Assembly (NCBI GenBank): GCA_903909215.1
Contig: CAIVUX010000024.1
Coordinates: 1-64,000 of the forward strand
Length of the DNA: 64,000 bases
Direction of reading: 5' to 3'
From: an uncultured Ferrovum sp.
GTDB taxonomy: Bacteria > Pseudomonadota > Gammaproteobacteria > Burkholderiales > Ferrovaceae
In this document: piece by piece, positions 44,120 through 53,866 of the stretch
How positions within the stretch are numbered: the first letter of the stretch is position 1
Layout of the letters: each line of letters starts with the position of its first letter
Notes under the pieces: model-generated
The model's database searches: none
What the model was told of the DNA's origin: nothing
The model's input: only the letters and a program-made list of their open reading frames with translations
Position numbers and translations under genes: made by a program

Positions 44120-45481
44120 TTAAAGGGTTGCGCGGCGCATATCCGCCAAAAGGCCCACCAAGTAAGTGTTGAAGCGCGCCGCTGAGGCGCCATCAATCAC
44201 GCGATGGTCGTAGGAAAGGGAGAGCGGCGCCACCAAACGTGGCACAAAGGCGTTGTCTCGCCATACCGGTCGAATAGTGGAGCGGCAGACGCCCAAAATA
44301 GCCACTTCAGGGGCGTTAATAATGGGCGTGAAATAGGTGCCGCCAATGCCTCCCAGGCTTGAAATAGAAAATGTGCCGCCTGTCATATCAGCAGGCCCCA
44401 ATTTGCCATCGCGCGCTTTCGCAGCAAAAGCAGAGGCTTCAGCCGCAATTTGCATCACCCCTTTCTTATCAGCATCCTTAATCACCGGCACCACCAACCC
44501 ATTGGGGGTGTCCGCTGCAAAGCCAATGTTGTAATAACGCTTTAAGATTAAATTGTCACCATCGAGAGAAGCATTAAGCTCGGGGAATTTTTTAAGTGCG
44601 TTGCAGACCGCTTTAATCAAGAAGGCCAATAACGTGACCTTCACGCCGGACTTGGCGTTTTCTTGATTGAGTTGTAAGCGAAATGATTCCAGCTCGGTAA
44701 TATCCGCATCATCATTGTTGGTGACGTGGGGGATCATTACCCAGTTGCGATGTAAATTAGCGCCCGACATTTTCTTAATGCGACTCAGCGGCAGCGCTTC
44801 AATGGGGCCGTATTTGGCAAAGTCTACCTGCGGCCAAGGCAGCAGGCCCAAACCAATTCCTGCAGCGGCCCCTCCCGGCGCTGAAGCCGCACTTTGCAGT
44901 ACAGATTTCACAAAAGCCTGTACATCTTCGCGCAGAATGCGGCCCTTGGGCGCACTGCCCTTCACCTTGCTTAAATCCACACCCAGCTCGCGCGCAAACT
45001 GTCGAATAACGGGGCTGGCATGGGCCAAAACAAAGGATTCTTGGTCCACCGGTGCGGTAGGTGGGTTGGTGGGGTTAATGGCCGCGCGTCCCGGTTGATT
45101 GGGGACCGCTGTTTCGGCCGCGTCCAATTGCGCTGTTGTCAGCGCAGCGGGGGCAATTGGCGGCGCAGTGGATGCGCTTGCCGCTGGGGCAAAATGAGTT
45201 GCCGGGCTTGCGGCCACTGCAGCAGTAGCGGGCTTGGCGGCCTCAGTATGGGCTTCCAATATCAAAATAATGGAGCCTTCCGACACCTTGTCGCCCAATT
45301 TCACTTTTAATTCTTTCACCACCCCGGCAGAAGGTGCGGGCACTTCCATGGTGGCTTTGTCGGATTCAAGCGTCACCAGCGCATCTTCTGCGCGAACGGT
45401 ATCGCCCACCTTAACCAGTATTTCGATTACGGGGATATTGGTGAAGTCACCTATATCCGGTACCTTAACTTCGATGGCCAT
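44120..45481 (-). CDS. aceF: Dihydrolipoamide acetyltransferase of pyruvate dehydrogenase (E2)
   Basis: Core subunit of 453 residues that transfers the acetyl group from lipoate to CoA. One N-terminal lipoyl domain (VTLESDKATMEVPAPSAG, lipoyl Lys about 43), an Ala/Pro/Thr linker, a peripheral-subunit binding domain (ASPVIRQFARELGVDLSKV, about 154) and the catalytic domain ending SLSYDHRVIDGASAARFN with the active-site His. EVKVPDIGDFTNIPVIEIL at the start is the proteobacterial PDH type. aceE, which normally precedes it, is not here: the next gene upstream is a divergent thioredoxin. Confidence 0.94.
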   Translation of the reverse strand: MAIEVKVPDIGDFTNIPVIEILVKVGDTVRAEDALVTLESDKATMEVPAPSAGVVKELKVKLGDKVSEGSIILILEAHTEAAKPATAAVAASPATHFAPAASASTAPPIAPAALTTAQLDAAETAVPNQPGRAAINPTNPPTAPVDQESFVLAHASPVIRQFARELGVDLSKVKGSAPKGRILREDVQAFVKSVLQSAASAPGGAAAGIGLGLLPWPQVDFAKYGPIEALPLSRIKKMSGANLHRNWVMIPHVTNNDDADITELESFRLQLNQENAKSGVKVTLLAFLIKAVCNALKKFPELNASLDGDNLILKRYYNIGFAADTPNGLVVPVIKDADKKGVMQIAAEASAFAAKARDGKLGPADMTGGTFSISSLGGIGGTYFTPIINAPEVAILGVCRSTIRPVWRDNAFVPRLVAPLSLSYDHRVIDGASAARFNTYLVGLLADMRRATL

Positions 45482-45636
45482 ACGATAATCCCCTTGTAGG
45501 AGGTGCGAGTCGCTTTAGTGTTATGTGGGATTCATACTCTATCAGGATCGATCCGACAGAAACAAAATCCGGCCATTCATTTTAACATGGCCAACCCCCG
45601 CTATACTGTGGTTTTTATCCCCCTGCGGAGCCCGTC

Positions 45637-46197
45637 TTGCCTTCAAAACAGAGCGTCCTGCGCTTATTGGTCCTGACCGCCCTGATAGCCTTGTTGGTGC
45701 AGAGCGTTGTTTCTACACCCAGCCTGCGGTTTTGGGAAAAACAAGTCCCCCAGAGCACCCCACAGGCCCACGCCGCGCATCCCCTGCTGTCCATTGCCTT
45801 ACCAGACTTAGCGCAACAACCGCAAACCCTAGCGCAATGGTCGGGCCATGTGTTGGTCCTAAATTTTTGGGCCACATGGTGCGGGCCATGTAAAGATGAA
45901 ATGCCCATGTTGGATGCCCTACAAAAGGAATGGGCCCCCAAAGGGGTACAGTTTGTGGGGATTGGCATTGATGAAGCAGAAAATATGCAAACCTGGTTAA
46001 AAAAGCGTCCCATGCATTACCCACAATGGGTGGGCAACGACCAAACGCTGATGTTGACAGCCCCGTACGGCAATACCACGCAAGGCATACCTTTCACGGC
46101 CGTTTTTTCGGCACAGGGTGATTTGGTGGCTGAAAAGCTAGGAGCCCTTACAGAGAAGGAACTGAGTGGGATTATTGCGAATGCACTGAAATTGTGA
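45637..46197 (+). CDS. TlpA/ResA-type membrane-anchored thiol:disulfide oxidoreductase
   Basis: A 186-residue periplasmic thioredoxin held by an N-terminal membrane segment (about 7-25). The active site is NFWATWCGPCKDEMPMLDAL (about 83-102) and the cis-Pro is in GIPFTAVF. Family members reduce apocytochrome c or copper-site cysteines. It starts with TTG at 45637, nine bases after GGAG; no in-frame ATG fits. Followed by a palindrome pair and the convergent tRNA-Pro gene. Specific partner unknown. Confidence 0.9.
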   Translation: MPSKQSVLRLLVLTALIALLVQSVVSTPSLRFWEKQVPQSTPQAHAAHPLLSIALPDLAQQPQTLAQWSGHVLVLNFWATWCGPCKDEMPMLDALQKEWAPKGVQFVGIGIDEAENMQTWLKKRPMHYPQWVGNDQTLMLTAPYGNTTQGIPFTAVFSAQGDLVAEKLGALTEKELSGIIANALKL

Positions 46198-46201
46198 AAT
46201 A

Positions 46202-46231
46202 GGGGTCAGACCCCCCCAGGGGTCTGACCCC
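46202..46231. repeat. Intergenic inverted pair of GGGGTCAGACCCC units
   Basis: GGGGTCAGACCCC at 46202-46214 and GGGGTCTGACCCC at 46219-46231 with spacer CCCA, both exact, arms extended by A/T. A-rich sequence follows. It lies between the tlpA-like gene and the 3' end of convergent tRNA-Pro. Confidence 0.92.
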
Positions 46232-46248
46232 TAAAAACTCCTAAAAAC

Positions 46249-46325
<77 letters not shown>

Positions 46326-46333
46326 AGCTATTG

Positions 46334-46362
46334 ATTATAGCGTTAAGTGCCTAACTGTTCCA
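46334..46362 (-). promoter_or_regulatory. Probable promoter of tRNA-Pro
   Basis: A perfect TATAAT (46339-46334, minus strand) ends nine bases before the tRNA 5' end, with TGGAAC (46362-46357) at 17 bases spacing as a weak -35. It lies in the short gap after merR. Confidence 0.55.
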
Positions 46363-46365
46363 GCC

Positions 46366-46749
46366 CTAGGGGGATAAGAGCTCGATAATGCCCTGCAATT
46401 TGCCCTTAAGGCCAACTGGAAGCGCGGGTGTGGGGTGTGTAATCTGCTCGGTCAGCTCTCGGATAGCGGCGCGCTCTTCTGGGGCTGAGAGAACATGTCG
46501 CGCCCCATTGATGGTGAAGCCACGGTCGTAGAGTAAGTCGCGGATGCGGCGAATTAATAGGACTTCGTGGGGTTGATAGTAACGGCGGTTGCCACGGCGT
46601 TTAACCGGCTTGAGCTGGGTGAATTCCTGTTCCCAATAACGCAATACATGGGGTTTTACAGCACAGAGTTTTCCTACTTCACCAATGGTGAAATACCGCT
46701 TAGGCGGTATGGGTGGCAAAGCGCATTCAGCTAGAGCTGATATCTCCAC
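46366..46749 (-). CDS. MerR-family transcriptional regulator
   Basis: A 127-residue protein with an N-terminal MerR winged helix: [20 protein letters not shown], then [20 protein letters not shown], followed by a short dimerisation helix. There is no cysteine-rich effector site, so it is not a metal sensor of the MerR/CueR kind. Regulators of this subgroup consistently follow ihfA in proteobacteria; targets are not known to me. Its start overlaps the ihfA 3' end by 23 bases. Confidence 0.92.
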   Translation of the reverse strand: MEISALAECALPPIPPKRYFTIGEVGKLCAVKPHVLRYWEQEFTQLKPVKRRGNRRYYQPHEVLLIRRIRDLLYDRGFTINGARHVLSAPEERAAIRELTEQITHPTPALPVGLKGKLQGIIELLSP

Positions 46750-47032
46750 TGCGGCTCTCTACCAAACTTTTAAGTTTTTGACTGGCATGAAAAGTCACCA
46801 CTCGACGGGCGGAAATCGGTATTTCCTCACCGGTTTTTGGGTTTCGCCCTGGTCGCTGGGGTTTGGCGCGCAATTGAAAATTGCCAAAGCCCGACAGTTT
46901 TACGCTGTCGCCTAGCGCTAATGCAGTTCGTATTTCCTCAAAGAAAGTGTCCACCAAATCTTTGGCTTCACGTTTATTGAGACCGACTTTTTCAAACAAG
47001 AGGTCGGAGAGTTTGGCTTTGGTTAAAGTCAT
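46727..47032 (-). CDS. ihfA: Integration host factor subunit alpha
   Basis: DNA-bending nucleoid protein of 101 residues that pairs with Ihf[21 protein letters not shown] at the start, [20 protein letters not shown] and the DNA-intercalating Pro arm [18 protein letters not shown] are typical. Position directly after pheT identifies it as the alpha subunit and not HU. Confidence 0.97.
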   Translation of the reverse strand: MTLTKAKLSDLLFEKVGLNKREAKDLVDTFFEEIRTALALGDSVKLSGFGNFQLRAKPQRPGRNPKTGEEIPISARRVVTFHASQKLKSLVESRSGDISSS

Positions 47033-47042
47033 TGAAACCCCT

Positions 47043-49400
47043 TTATCGCAACTCGGCGTTGAACCGGGTTTTTAGAATTGTCAGCAGCACATTGATCGTA
47101 GATTCAATTTCTGAATCATTCAAAGTTTTTTCAGTATCTTCTATAACTACACGAAATGCAACACTTTTTTTGCCTTGTGGCAGGTTGCTGCCACGGTATA
47201 AATCGAATAAGGTCAATTCTGAAACGCCGCCCACCTGCGCCTCTTTAAGGGCCGTTAGAAGCGTTGCGACGGGCAAGCTTTCATCCACCACCACGGCCAA
47301 ATCCCGTCGAATGGGTTGGAAGCGGGAGGTTTCCTGATAATGAGGCACGCTGGATTGCAAGAGGGGATCAAGATGCATCTCAAACAATTGTGGCGCCTGA
47401 ACAAAACCATAATGCGCCACCAAAGCAGGGTGCAGTTCGCCCAACCAGCCCACCTTTTTTCCGGCCAGGGTGATTTCAGCCGAGCGGCCGGGGTGTAGTG
47501 CGGGATGAGGGGCGGCACTAAATTGCGCCGACACGCCCAACAACAAGGCTTCCACATCCGCCTTCATATCAAAGTAATCCGCACACACTGGGGTCTGACC
47601 CCATTGTTCGGCATGGCGAGTACCGGATATAAGACCGCCCAACATTTTGCGCTGCCCATAACCTTGCTCCTCTCGATAGAAGCAGCGGCCCAATTCAAAA
47701 ATGCGAACGCGTTCTTGCTTGCGACTGAGGTTAAACAAGAGGGTGTTGATCAACCCTACCGCTAAGGTGGAGCGCATAACGGATAATTCGCTGGAGATGG
47801 GGTTGAGCAATACCACGTCCGATGGTTGTGCGGAAAGCACTTTTTCACCGGCCTCATCGACGAAGCTATAAGTAATCACCTCCTGGTAATCGCGGTTTAC
47901 CATGACTCGGGCAATATCAAACTCCGAGCGCCGGGATTCGCCTACCGGCAGCAAAGACAGCGGCGCTATGGGAGGCGTGGCGGGGATGTTGTCGTAACCG
48001 TATAAACGGGCAATCTCTTCAATAAAATCGGCCTCAATAGCCAAATCAAAACGATGGCTGGGCGCAATCACCTCAAAACCATGGGGCACGGCTTTGATGG
48101 TTAATTCTAAGCAGGTCAACAATTCCGCCATGCGAGCATCGGTTAACTCAATTCCCAGCACTCGGCGCACACGATCAGGGCGTACCAAAACCGCATCACG
48201 AGTGGGTAAGGTGCCACGCACTTCCACAATAGAGCCCGCCGTGCCCCCACAAATGTCCAGCAACAAAGAGGTGGCGCGTTCAAGCGCTTGTTCAGTACCG
48301 TTAAAATCCACGCCCCGCTCGAAGCGATGGGCAGAATCAGAACTTAGGGTGTAGGCCCTGGCACGTCCGGCGATGGCCGCAGGTGTGAAAAAAGCGCTTT
48401 CTAGAAACACATTCTGCGTTTCATCATTCACCGCAGTGGAGTGCCCACCCATTACACCGGCTAAGGCAATGGCGCCGCTGTGGTCGGCGATGACCAATGT
48501 ATGCTCGTCTAGGATTACGGATTGCTCATTTAGCAACAATAAAGGTTCTTTGGCCAAAGCATGGCGCACGCAAATGGCGCCCTGCAGCCGCTCTTCGTCG
48601 AAAGCATGGAGCGGTTGACCCAATTCGAGCAACACATAATTCGTCACATCCACCACCGCATTGCGCGGGCGCATGCCACTGCGCGTAAGCCGCTGCGCCA
48701 TCCAATCCGGCGTTGGGGCTTTTGTATTGCTTAGTTTGAGCGAGCGCCCCAAGTAACGGGGACAGTCCAGCGGGCTATCTACCGTCACTGCGCGCGCGGT
48801 ATTAAAGGACACCGTTGCAGGCACAATCACCAAGGGCTGTAAGGGGGACGCCGTGATGGCGGCCACTTCACGCGCCACACCGGTCACGCTTAAACAATCG
48901 GCACGGTTGGGGGTTAGCTTTAAGGTAAACAGTTGATCATCTAGATTGAGATGATCTCGAATATTTGAACCCACAATGGCGTTACTGGTCAGTACCAACA
49001 AGCCTTCGCTGTCCGCAGTCAGGCCCAATTCCTTTTCAGAGCACATCATGCCAAAGGATTCCACGCCGCGTACTTTGGCGGCTTTAATTTCAAGTCCGCC
49101 AGGCAATTGGGCACCCACCACAGCGCACGGGGCTTTCATGCCCACCACCACGTTGCCGGCGCCACACACAATAGCCAGTGGAGCACCCTGCCCCACGTCC
49201 ACGCTTAACAGTTTTAGGCGATCAGCCTGGGGATGTTTTTCTGCAGAGAGCACCTGCCCCACCACCACGCCGGTGAAGGGTGGTGCCACCGCTTCGCGCG
49301 CTTCCACCTCAAGGCCTGCCATGGTCAGCGCATGCGCCAGAGCATCAGAGCTCAGCGGGGGGTTTACTCGGCTGCGCAGCCAGGATTCAGAAAATTTCAT
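47043..49400 (-). CDS. pheT: Phenylalanyl-tRNA synthetase beta subunit
   Basis: The 785-residue beta subunit of the alpha2-beta2 enzyme. N-terminal [20 protein letters not shown], a tRNA-binding EMAP-like domain (about 40-150), B3/4 editing region, B5 domain (about 400-475, ending [13 protein letters not shown]) and a C-terminal FDX-ACB anticodon-binding domain ([20 protein letters not shown]). A single exact palindrome half-unit (47590-47602) encodes QWGQTP near residue 600. Five bases after pheS. Confidence 0.97.
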   Translation of the reverse strand: MKFSESWLRSRVNPPLSSDALAHALTMAGLEVEAREAVAPPFTGVVVGQVLSAEKHPQADRLKLLSVDVGQGAPLAIVCGAGNVVVGMKAPCAVVGAQLPGGLEIKAAKVRGVESFGMMCSEKELGLTADSEGLLVLTSNAIVGSNIRDHLNLDDQLFTLKLTPNRADCLSVTGVAREVAAITASPLQPLVIVPATVSFNTARAVTVDSPLDCPRYLGRSLKLSNTKAPTPDWMAQRLTRSGMRPRNAVVDVTNYVLLELGQPLHAFDEERLQGAICVRHALAKEPLLLLNEQSVILDEHTLVIADHSGAIALAGVMGGHSTAVNDETQNVFLESAFFTPAAIAGRARAYTLSSDSAHRFERGVDFNGTEQALERATSLLLDICGGTAGSIVEVRGTLPTRDAVLVRPDRVRRVLGIELTDARMAELLTCLELTIKAVPHGFEVIAPSHRFDLAIEADFIEEIARLYGYDNIPATPPIAPLSLLPVGESRRSEFDIARVMVNRDYQEVITYSFVDEAGEKVLSAQPSDVVLLNPISSELSVMRSTLAVGLINTLLFNLSRKQERVRIFELGRCFYREEQGYGQRKMLGGLISGTRHAEQWGQTPVCADYFDMKADVEALLLGVSAQFSAAPHPALHPGRSAEITLAGKKVGWLGELHPALVAHYGFVQAPQLFEMHLDPLLQSSVPHYQETSRFQPIRRDLAVVVDESLPVATLLTALKEAQVGGVSELTLFDLYRGSNLPQGKKSVAFRVVIEDTEKTLNDSEIESTINVLLTILKTRFNAELR
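47590..47602. repeat. Single GGGGTCTGACCCC half-unit inside pheT
   Basis: An exact 13-base unit without an inverted partner, read in frame as WGQTP in a variable stretch between RHAEQ and the conserved [13 protein letters not shown]. Confidence 0.8.
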
Positions 49401-49405
49401 GGGGG

Positions 49406-50457
<1,052 letters not shown>

Positions 50458-50466
50458 ATTGTTGGG

Positions 50467-50826
50467 TCAAACAGCTAAAGAAGCGCGGGCTGAATCCACC
50501 ATTTTAACAAACGCAGGTTTGTCAAAAACAGCAATATCGGCCAACACCTTACGGTCCACCTGAATGTCAGCCTTCTTAAGACCGTTCATGAAGACGCTGT
50601 AGGTCATTCCGCACTGACGGGCTGCTGCATTAATGCGCGCAATCCACAGCACGCGGAAATCGCGCTTACGACGACGACGATCGCGGTAGGCGTATTGCCC
50701 CGCCTTCATCACCGCTTCTTTGGCTATACGATAAACATTCTTGCGACGGCCGCGGTAACCCTTGGCTTGTACAAGAATCTTTTTGTGACGGGCATGGGCC
50801 GTAACCCCGCGTTTAACTCTTGGCAT
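50467..50826 (-). CDS. rplT: 50S ribosomal protein bL20
   Basis: A 119-residue very basic protein of the large subunit, needed early in assembly. [36 protein letters not shown] and [20 protein letters not shown] are diagnostic. Twelve bases after rpmI; the infC-rpmI-rplT order is conserved and bL20 often represses the operon by binding its leader. Confidence 0.98.
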   Translation of the reverse strand: MPRVKRGVTAHARHKKILVQAKGYRGRRKNVYRIAKEAVMKAGQYAYRDRRRRKRDFRVLWIARINAAARQCGMTYSVFMNGLKKADIQVDRKVLADIAVFDKPAFVKMVDSARASLAV

Positions 50827-50838
50827 GGTCCGGTCTCC

Positions 50839-51036
50839 TTATGCGTAAGGCAACATGGCTTTAACAGAGGCCATATTGGTTGAGTGAATTTCGGTAGTCC
50901 CACGCAATTGACGCTTGTTCTTGGTGGTCTTCTTGGTGAGGATGTGGCGCTTAAACGCCATAGAGCGTTTTACACTGCCGCTGCCGCGCACTTTAAAGCG
51001 CTTGGCTGCTCCGCTCTTGGTCTTCATTTTGGGCAT
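50839..51036 (-). CDS. rpmI: 50S ribosomal protein bL35
   Basis: A 65-residue basic protein: [36 protein letters not shown] and a normal C-terminus. Preceded by AAAGGAGCAATC. Lies between infC and rplT as usual. Confidence 0.98.
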   Translation of the reverse strand: MPKMKTKSGAAKRFKVRGSGSVKRSMAFKRHILTKKTTKNKRQLRGTTEIHSTNMASVKAMLPYA

Positions 51037-51120
51037 GATTGCTCCTTTATTTTAAACCGCGTCGGGTGGTTGAAAAAGCTCAACACTTGTTTACCCGAAC
51101 ACGCCTTGTGGTACTGCGTG

Positions 51121-51723
51121 CTACTGAACTACGATGCTGCTGGGTGCTGCTGGTACATCAATCTTTTCAGCTTTGGGTTTGGCAGGCTTCACCTCTTTCA
51201 CCAATTCTTTTTTCTTGGGCGCCAGCACCATCACCATCTGACGTCCTTCCATCTTGGGGAACTGTTCCACCACACCATGGGGCAGTAAGTCCGCTTCAAC
51301 GCGTTTTAGCAAGTTGTAACCCAACTCTTGGTGGGTCATTTCTCGGCCTCTAAAACGCAGGGTGACTTTGGTTTTGTCACCCTCTTCTAAAAACTTAATC
51401 AGATTGCGGACTTTGATGGCGTAATCGCCTTCATCGGTACCCGGGCGGAATTTTATTTCCTTAACCTGAATCTGCTTCTGCTTAACCTTGGCTTCGTGTT
51501 GTCGCTTGCTCTCGCGGTATTTAAACTTACCAAAATCCATTAGGCGGCATACCGGTGGCTCGGCCATGGGCGCGATTTCTACCAAATCAATCTGCGCTTC
51601 TTCTGCCAGGCGCAAGGCCTCGGGTAGTTTGACGATGCCTAAAGGCTCGCCTTCAATTCCCACCAAACGTATTTCTGGTGCATTAATTTCACCGTTAATC
51701 CGAACTTCTTTCGACTGAGCGAT
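51121..51723 (-). CDS. infC: Translation initiation factor IF-3, with AUC start
   Basis: Binds the 30S subunit, prevents premature 50S joining and proofreads the start codon. The conserved N-terminus ([19 protein letters not shown]) lies upstream of the first ATG, and no ATG, GTG or TTG occurs in frame there; ATC at 51723-51721, eight bases after GGAGG (51736-51732), is the natural start, giving 200 residues. The linker, [20 protein letters not shown], and the C-domain [16 protein letters not shown] are normal. The C-terminus has about 25 extra Lys/Pro/Ala-rich residues. Known infC genes use rare start codons (AUU in E. coli) so that IF-3 represses itself; the same is inferred here. It lies 81 bases after thrS. 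Confidence 0.93.
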   Translation of the reverse strand: MAQSKEVRINGEINAPEIRLVGIEGEPLGIVKLPEALRLAEEAQIDLVEIAPMAEPPVCRLMDFGKFKYRESKRQHEAKVKQKQIQVKEIKFRPGTDEGDYAIKVRNLIKFLEEGDKTKVTLRFRGREMTHQELGYNLLKRVEADLLPHGVVEQFPKMEGRQMVMVLAPKKKELVKEVKPAKPKAEKIDVPAAPSSIVVQ

Positions 51724-51736
51724 AGCAACAACCTCC
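51721..51736 (-). promoter_or_regulatory. infC ribosome binding site with AUC initiation codon
   Basis: GGAGG (51736-51732) and ATC (51723-51721) with eight bases between. A strong ribosome site at ideal distance from a rare codon is the arrangement expected for IF-3 start-codon autoregulation. Confidence 0.75.
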
Positions 51737-51804
51737 GTAACATTAAAAAAATAAGATGAACGCCCACTGCACCCTTAAGGGCGCCAGGCTTCATCTCGTC
51801 GCCG

Positions 51805-53724
51805 TTATTCTGTAATGCCCGAACGGGCATTACATTCAGCATTGAGGCGGGCTATAAACGCTTCTGGGGACATTTGCCCCAGGTCCTCGCCGCTGCGACT
51901 TCTGACTGCCACTGTAGCCGTCACTGCTTCCTTATCACCAATAATGAGCTGATAAGGCAACTTTTGAAGACTATGTTCTCGTATTTTATAGGTTATTTTC
52001 TCGTTTCGCAAGTCAGACTGCACCCGGAAGCCTTGATCTTTCAGGGTTTTTGTCACAGAAACCACAGTTTTGGCCTGGGCATCGGAGATATTCATCACCA
52101 CCACTTGCACCGGAGACAGCCAAAGAGGCAGTGCTCCGGCGTAATGTTCGATCAAAATACCAATAAAGCGCTCTAAAGAGCCCAAAATGGCCCGATGCAG
52201 CATCACCGGCACTTGTCGACTGTTGTCTTCGGCCACATAACCGGCCTCCAGGCGACCTGGCATAGAAAAATCCGCCTGAATAGTGCCGCATTGCCAGGTT
52301 CGGCCAATGCTGTCACGCAGGTGAAATTCAATCTTGGGGCCGTAAAAGGCTCCTTCCCCAGGCAATACCTCAAAGGGGACACCGCTCTTCTCAAGGGCTA
52401 AGCGCAGCGCGCCCTCTGATTTGTCCCAAATGTCGTCCGATCCCACCCGTTGCTCAGGGCGCGTGGCAAATTTGTACAAAATATCCGTAAAGCCAAAATC
52501 GGCATACACCTCGCGCAGCAAGGTAATAAAGTCGGCCACCTCAGACTGAATTTGGTCTTCGGTGCAAAACACGTGGCCATCGTCTTGGGTAAAAGCACGC
52601 ACCCGCATCACACCATGCAAGGCACCGGAGGGTTCATTGCGATGACAAGAACCAAATTCGCCATAACGCACGGGCAACTCACGGTAGCTGCGAATGCCTT
52701 GGTTAAAAATCTGCACATGCCCAGGGCAGTTCATGGGCTTAATGGCAAAGTCGCGCGACTCGGACTCGGTGGTGAACATGTTCTTTGAGAAGTTGGCCCA
52801 GTGACCTGATTTTTCCCAAAGAGCGCGGTCTAAAATTTGTGGGCAGCGCACTTCTTGATAACCACTTTGGCGATACACTTGGCGCATGTATTGTTCAATC
52901 ACCTGCCACAAAGCCCAACCCTTGGGATGCCAAAAAATCATTCCCGGCGCTTCATCTTGCAAGTGAAATAAATCCAGTTGCTTGGCCAGTCGGCGGTGAT
53001 CGCGTTTTTCTGCTTCTTCCAGGCGCGTCAGATACGCCTCTTGGTCTTCTTTCTTCGCCCAAGCGGTGCCGTATACGCGCGTGAGCATTTCATTATTCGA
53101 GTTGCCACGCCAATAGGCGCCAGCCACACGCATTAACTTAAATACTTTAAGTTTCGCGGTACTTGGTACATGAGGGCCGCGGCATAAATCCACAAAGTTG
53201 TCTTGGCGGTACAAAGAAATATCTTGCTCCGATGGAATGCTGGCAATAATTTCAGCCTTGTACGCTTCGCCAATGCCTTTAAAATATTCCACCGCCGCAT
53301 CACGCGCCATCACTTCTCGCTTAACAGGCAAATCGCGCTTGGCAATTTCCGTCATGCGTTTTTCAATAACGGTTAAATCATCTGGCGTAAAGGCGCGTTT
53401 ATAGGCGAAGTCGTAATAGAAGCCGTCTTCAATGACAGGACCGATGGTGACTTGCGCGTCGGGGAATAATTCTTTCACGGCATGGGCCAATAAATGCGCG
53501 CTGGAATGGCGCAAAATGTCCACGCCTTCTGGGTCACGCTCAGTGACAATAGCCACTTCCGCATTTTCCGTGACGGTTGTGGAGGTATCCACCAACACGC
53601 CATTAATCTTGCCTGCCAAGGCTGCGCGGGCCAAGCCTGCGCCAATGCTGGCGGCAATGTCACCCACCGTTAATGGGGCGGGAAACGAACGCTCTGAACC
53701 ATCGGGCAGTCGGATTGTAATCAC
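51805..53724 (-). CDS. thrS: Threonyl-tRNA synthetase
   Basis: Class II synthetase of 639 residues. N-terminal TGS domain ([18 protein letters not shown]), editing domain with [17 protein letters not shown] (about 75) and [15 protein letters not shown], catalytic core with motif 2 [20 protein letters not shown] and motif 3 [19 protein letters not shown], and a C-terminal anticodon-binding domain. Length is normal. First protein gene of the thrS-infC-rpmI-rplT-pheS-pheT-ihfA run, directly after tRNA-Val. Confidence 0.98.
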   Translation of the reverse strand: MITIRLPDGSERSFPAPLTVGDIAASIGAGLARAALAGKINGVLVDTSTTVTENAEVAIVTERDPEGVDILRHSSAHLLAHAVKELFPDAQVTIGPVIEDGFYYDFAYKRAFTPDDLTVIEKRMTEIAKRDLPVKREVMARDAAVEYFKGIGEAYKAEIIASIPSEQDISLYRQDNFVDLCRGPHVPSTAKLKVFKLMRVAGAYWRGNSNNEMLTRVYGTAWAKKEDQEAYLTRLEEAEKRDHRRLAKQLDLFHLQDEAPGMIFWHPKGWALWQVIEQYMRQVYRQSGYQEVRCPQILDRALWEKSGHWANFSKNMFTTESESRDFAIKPMNCPGHVQIFNQGIRSYRELPVRYGEFGSCHRNEPSGALHGVMRVRAFTQDDGHVFCTEDQIQSEVADFITLLREVYADFGFTDILYKFATRPEQRVGSDDIWDKSEGALRLALEKSGVPFEVLPGEGAFYGPKIEFHLRDSIGRTWQCGTIQADFSMPGRLEAGYVAEDNSRQVPVMLHRAILGSLERFIGILIEHYAGALPLWLSPVQVVVMNISDAQAKTVVSVTKTLKDQGFRVQSDLRNEKITYKIREHSLQKLPYQLIIGDKEAVTATVAVRSRSGEDLGQMSPEAFIARLNAECNARSGITE

Positions 53725-53746
53725 GGAATTTTGTTGACTCTAATGT

Positions 53747-53823
53747 TGGTAGGCGCGATTGGACTCGAACCAACGACCCCCACCATGTCAAGGTGGTGCT
53801 CTAACCAGCTGAGCTACGCGCCT
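53747..53823 (-). tRNA. tRNA-Val (anticodon GAC)
   Basis: A complete 77-base cloverleaf with encoded CCA. Acceptor AGGCGCG pairs with CGCGCCT; anticodon arm CCACC-TTGACAT-GGTGG gives GAC, reading GUC/GUU; T-arm GGTTCGAGTCC. It lies 22 bases before thrS on the same strand. Confidence 0.96.
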
Positions 53824-53837
53824 GCTAAAAACAGTCA

Positions 53838-53866
53838 ATTCTAATGGCTATTCAGTCCTAACGCAA
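53838..53866 (-). promoter_or_regulatory. Possible promoter of tRNA-Val/thrS
   Basis: TTGCGT (53866-53861) and TAGAAT (53843-53838) on the minus strand with 17 bases between, ending 14 bases before the tRNA. It overlaps the 3' end of the decarboxylase gene. Hexamer matches are moderate. Confidence 0.35.
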
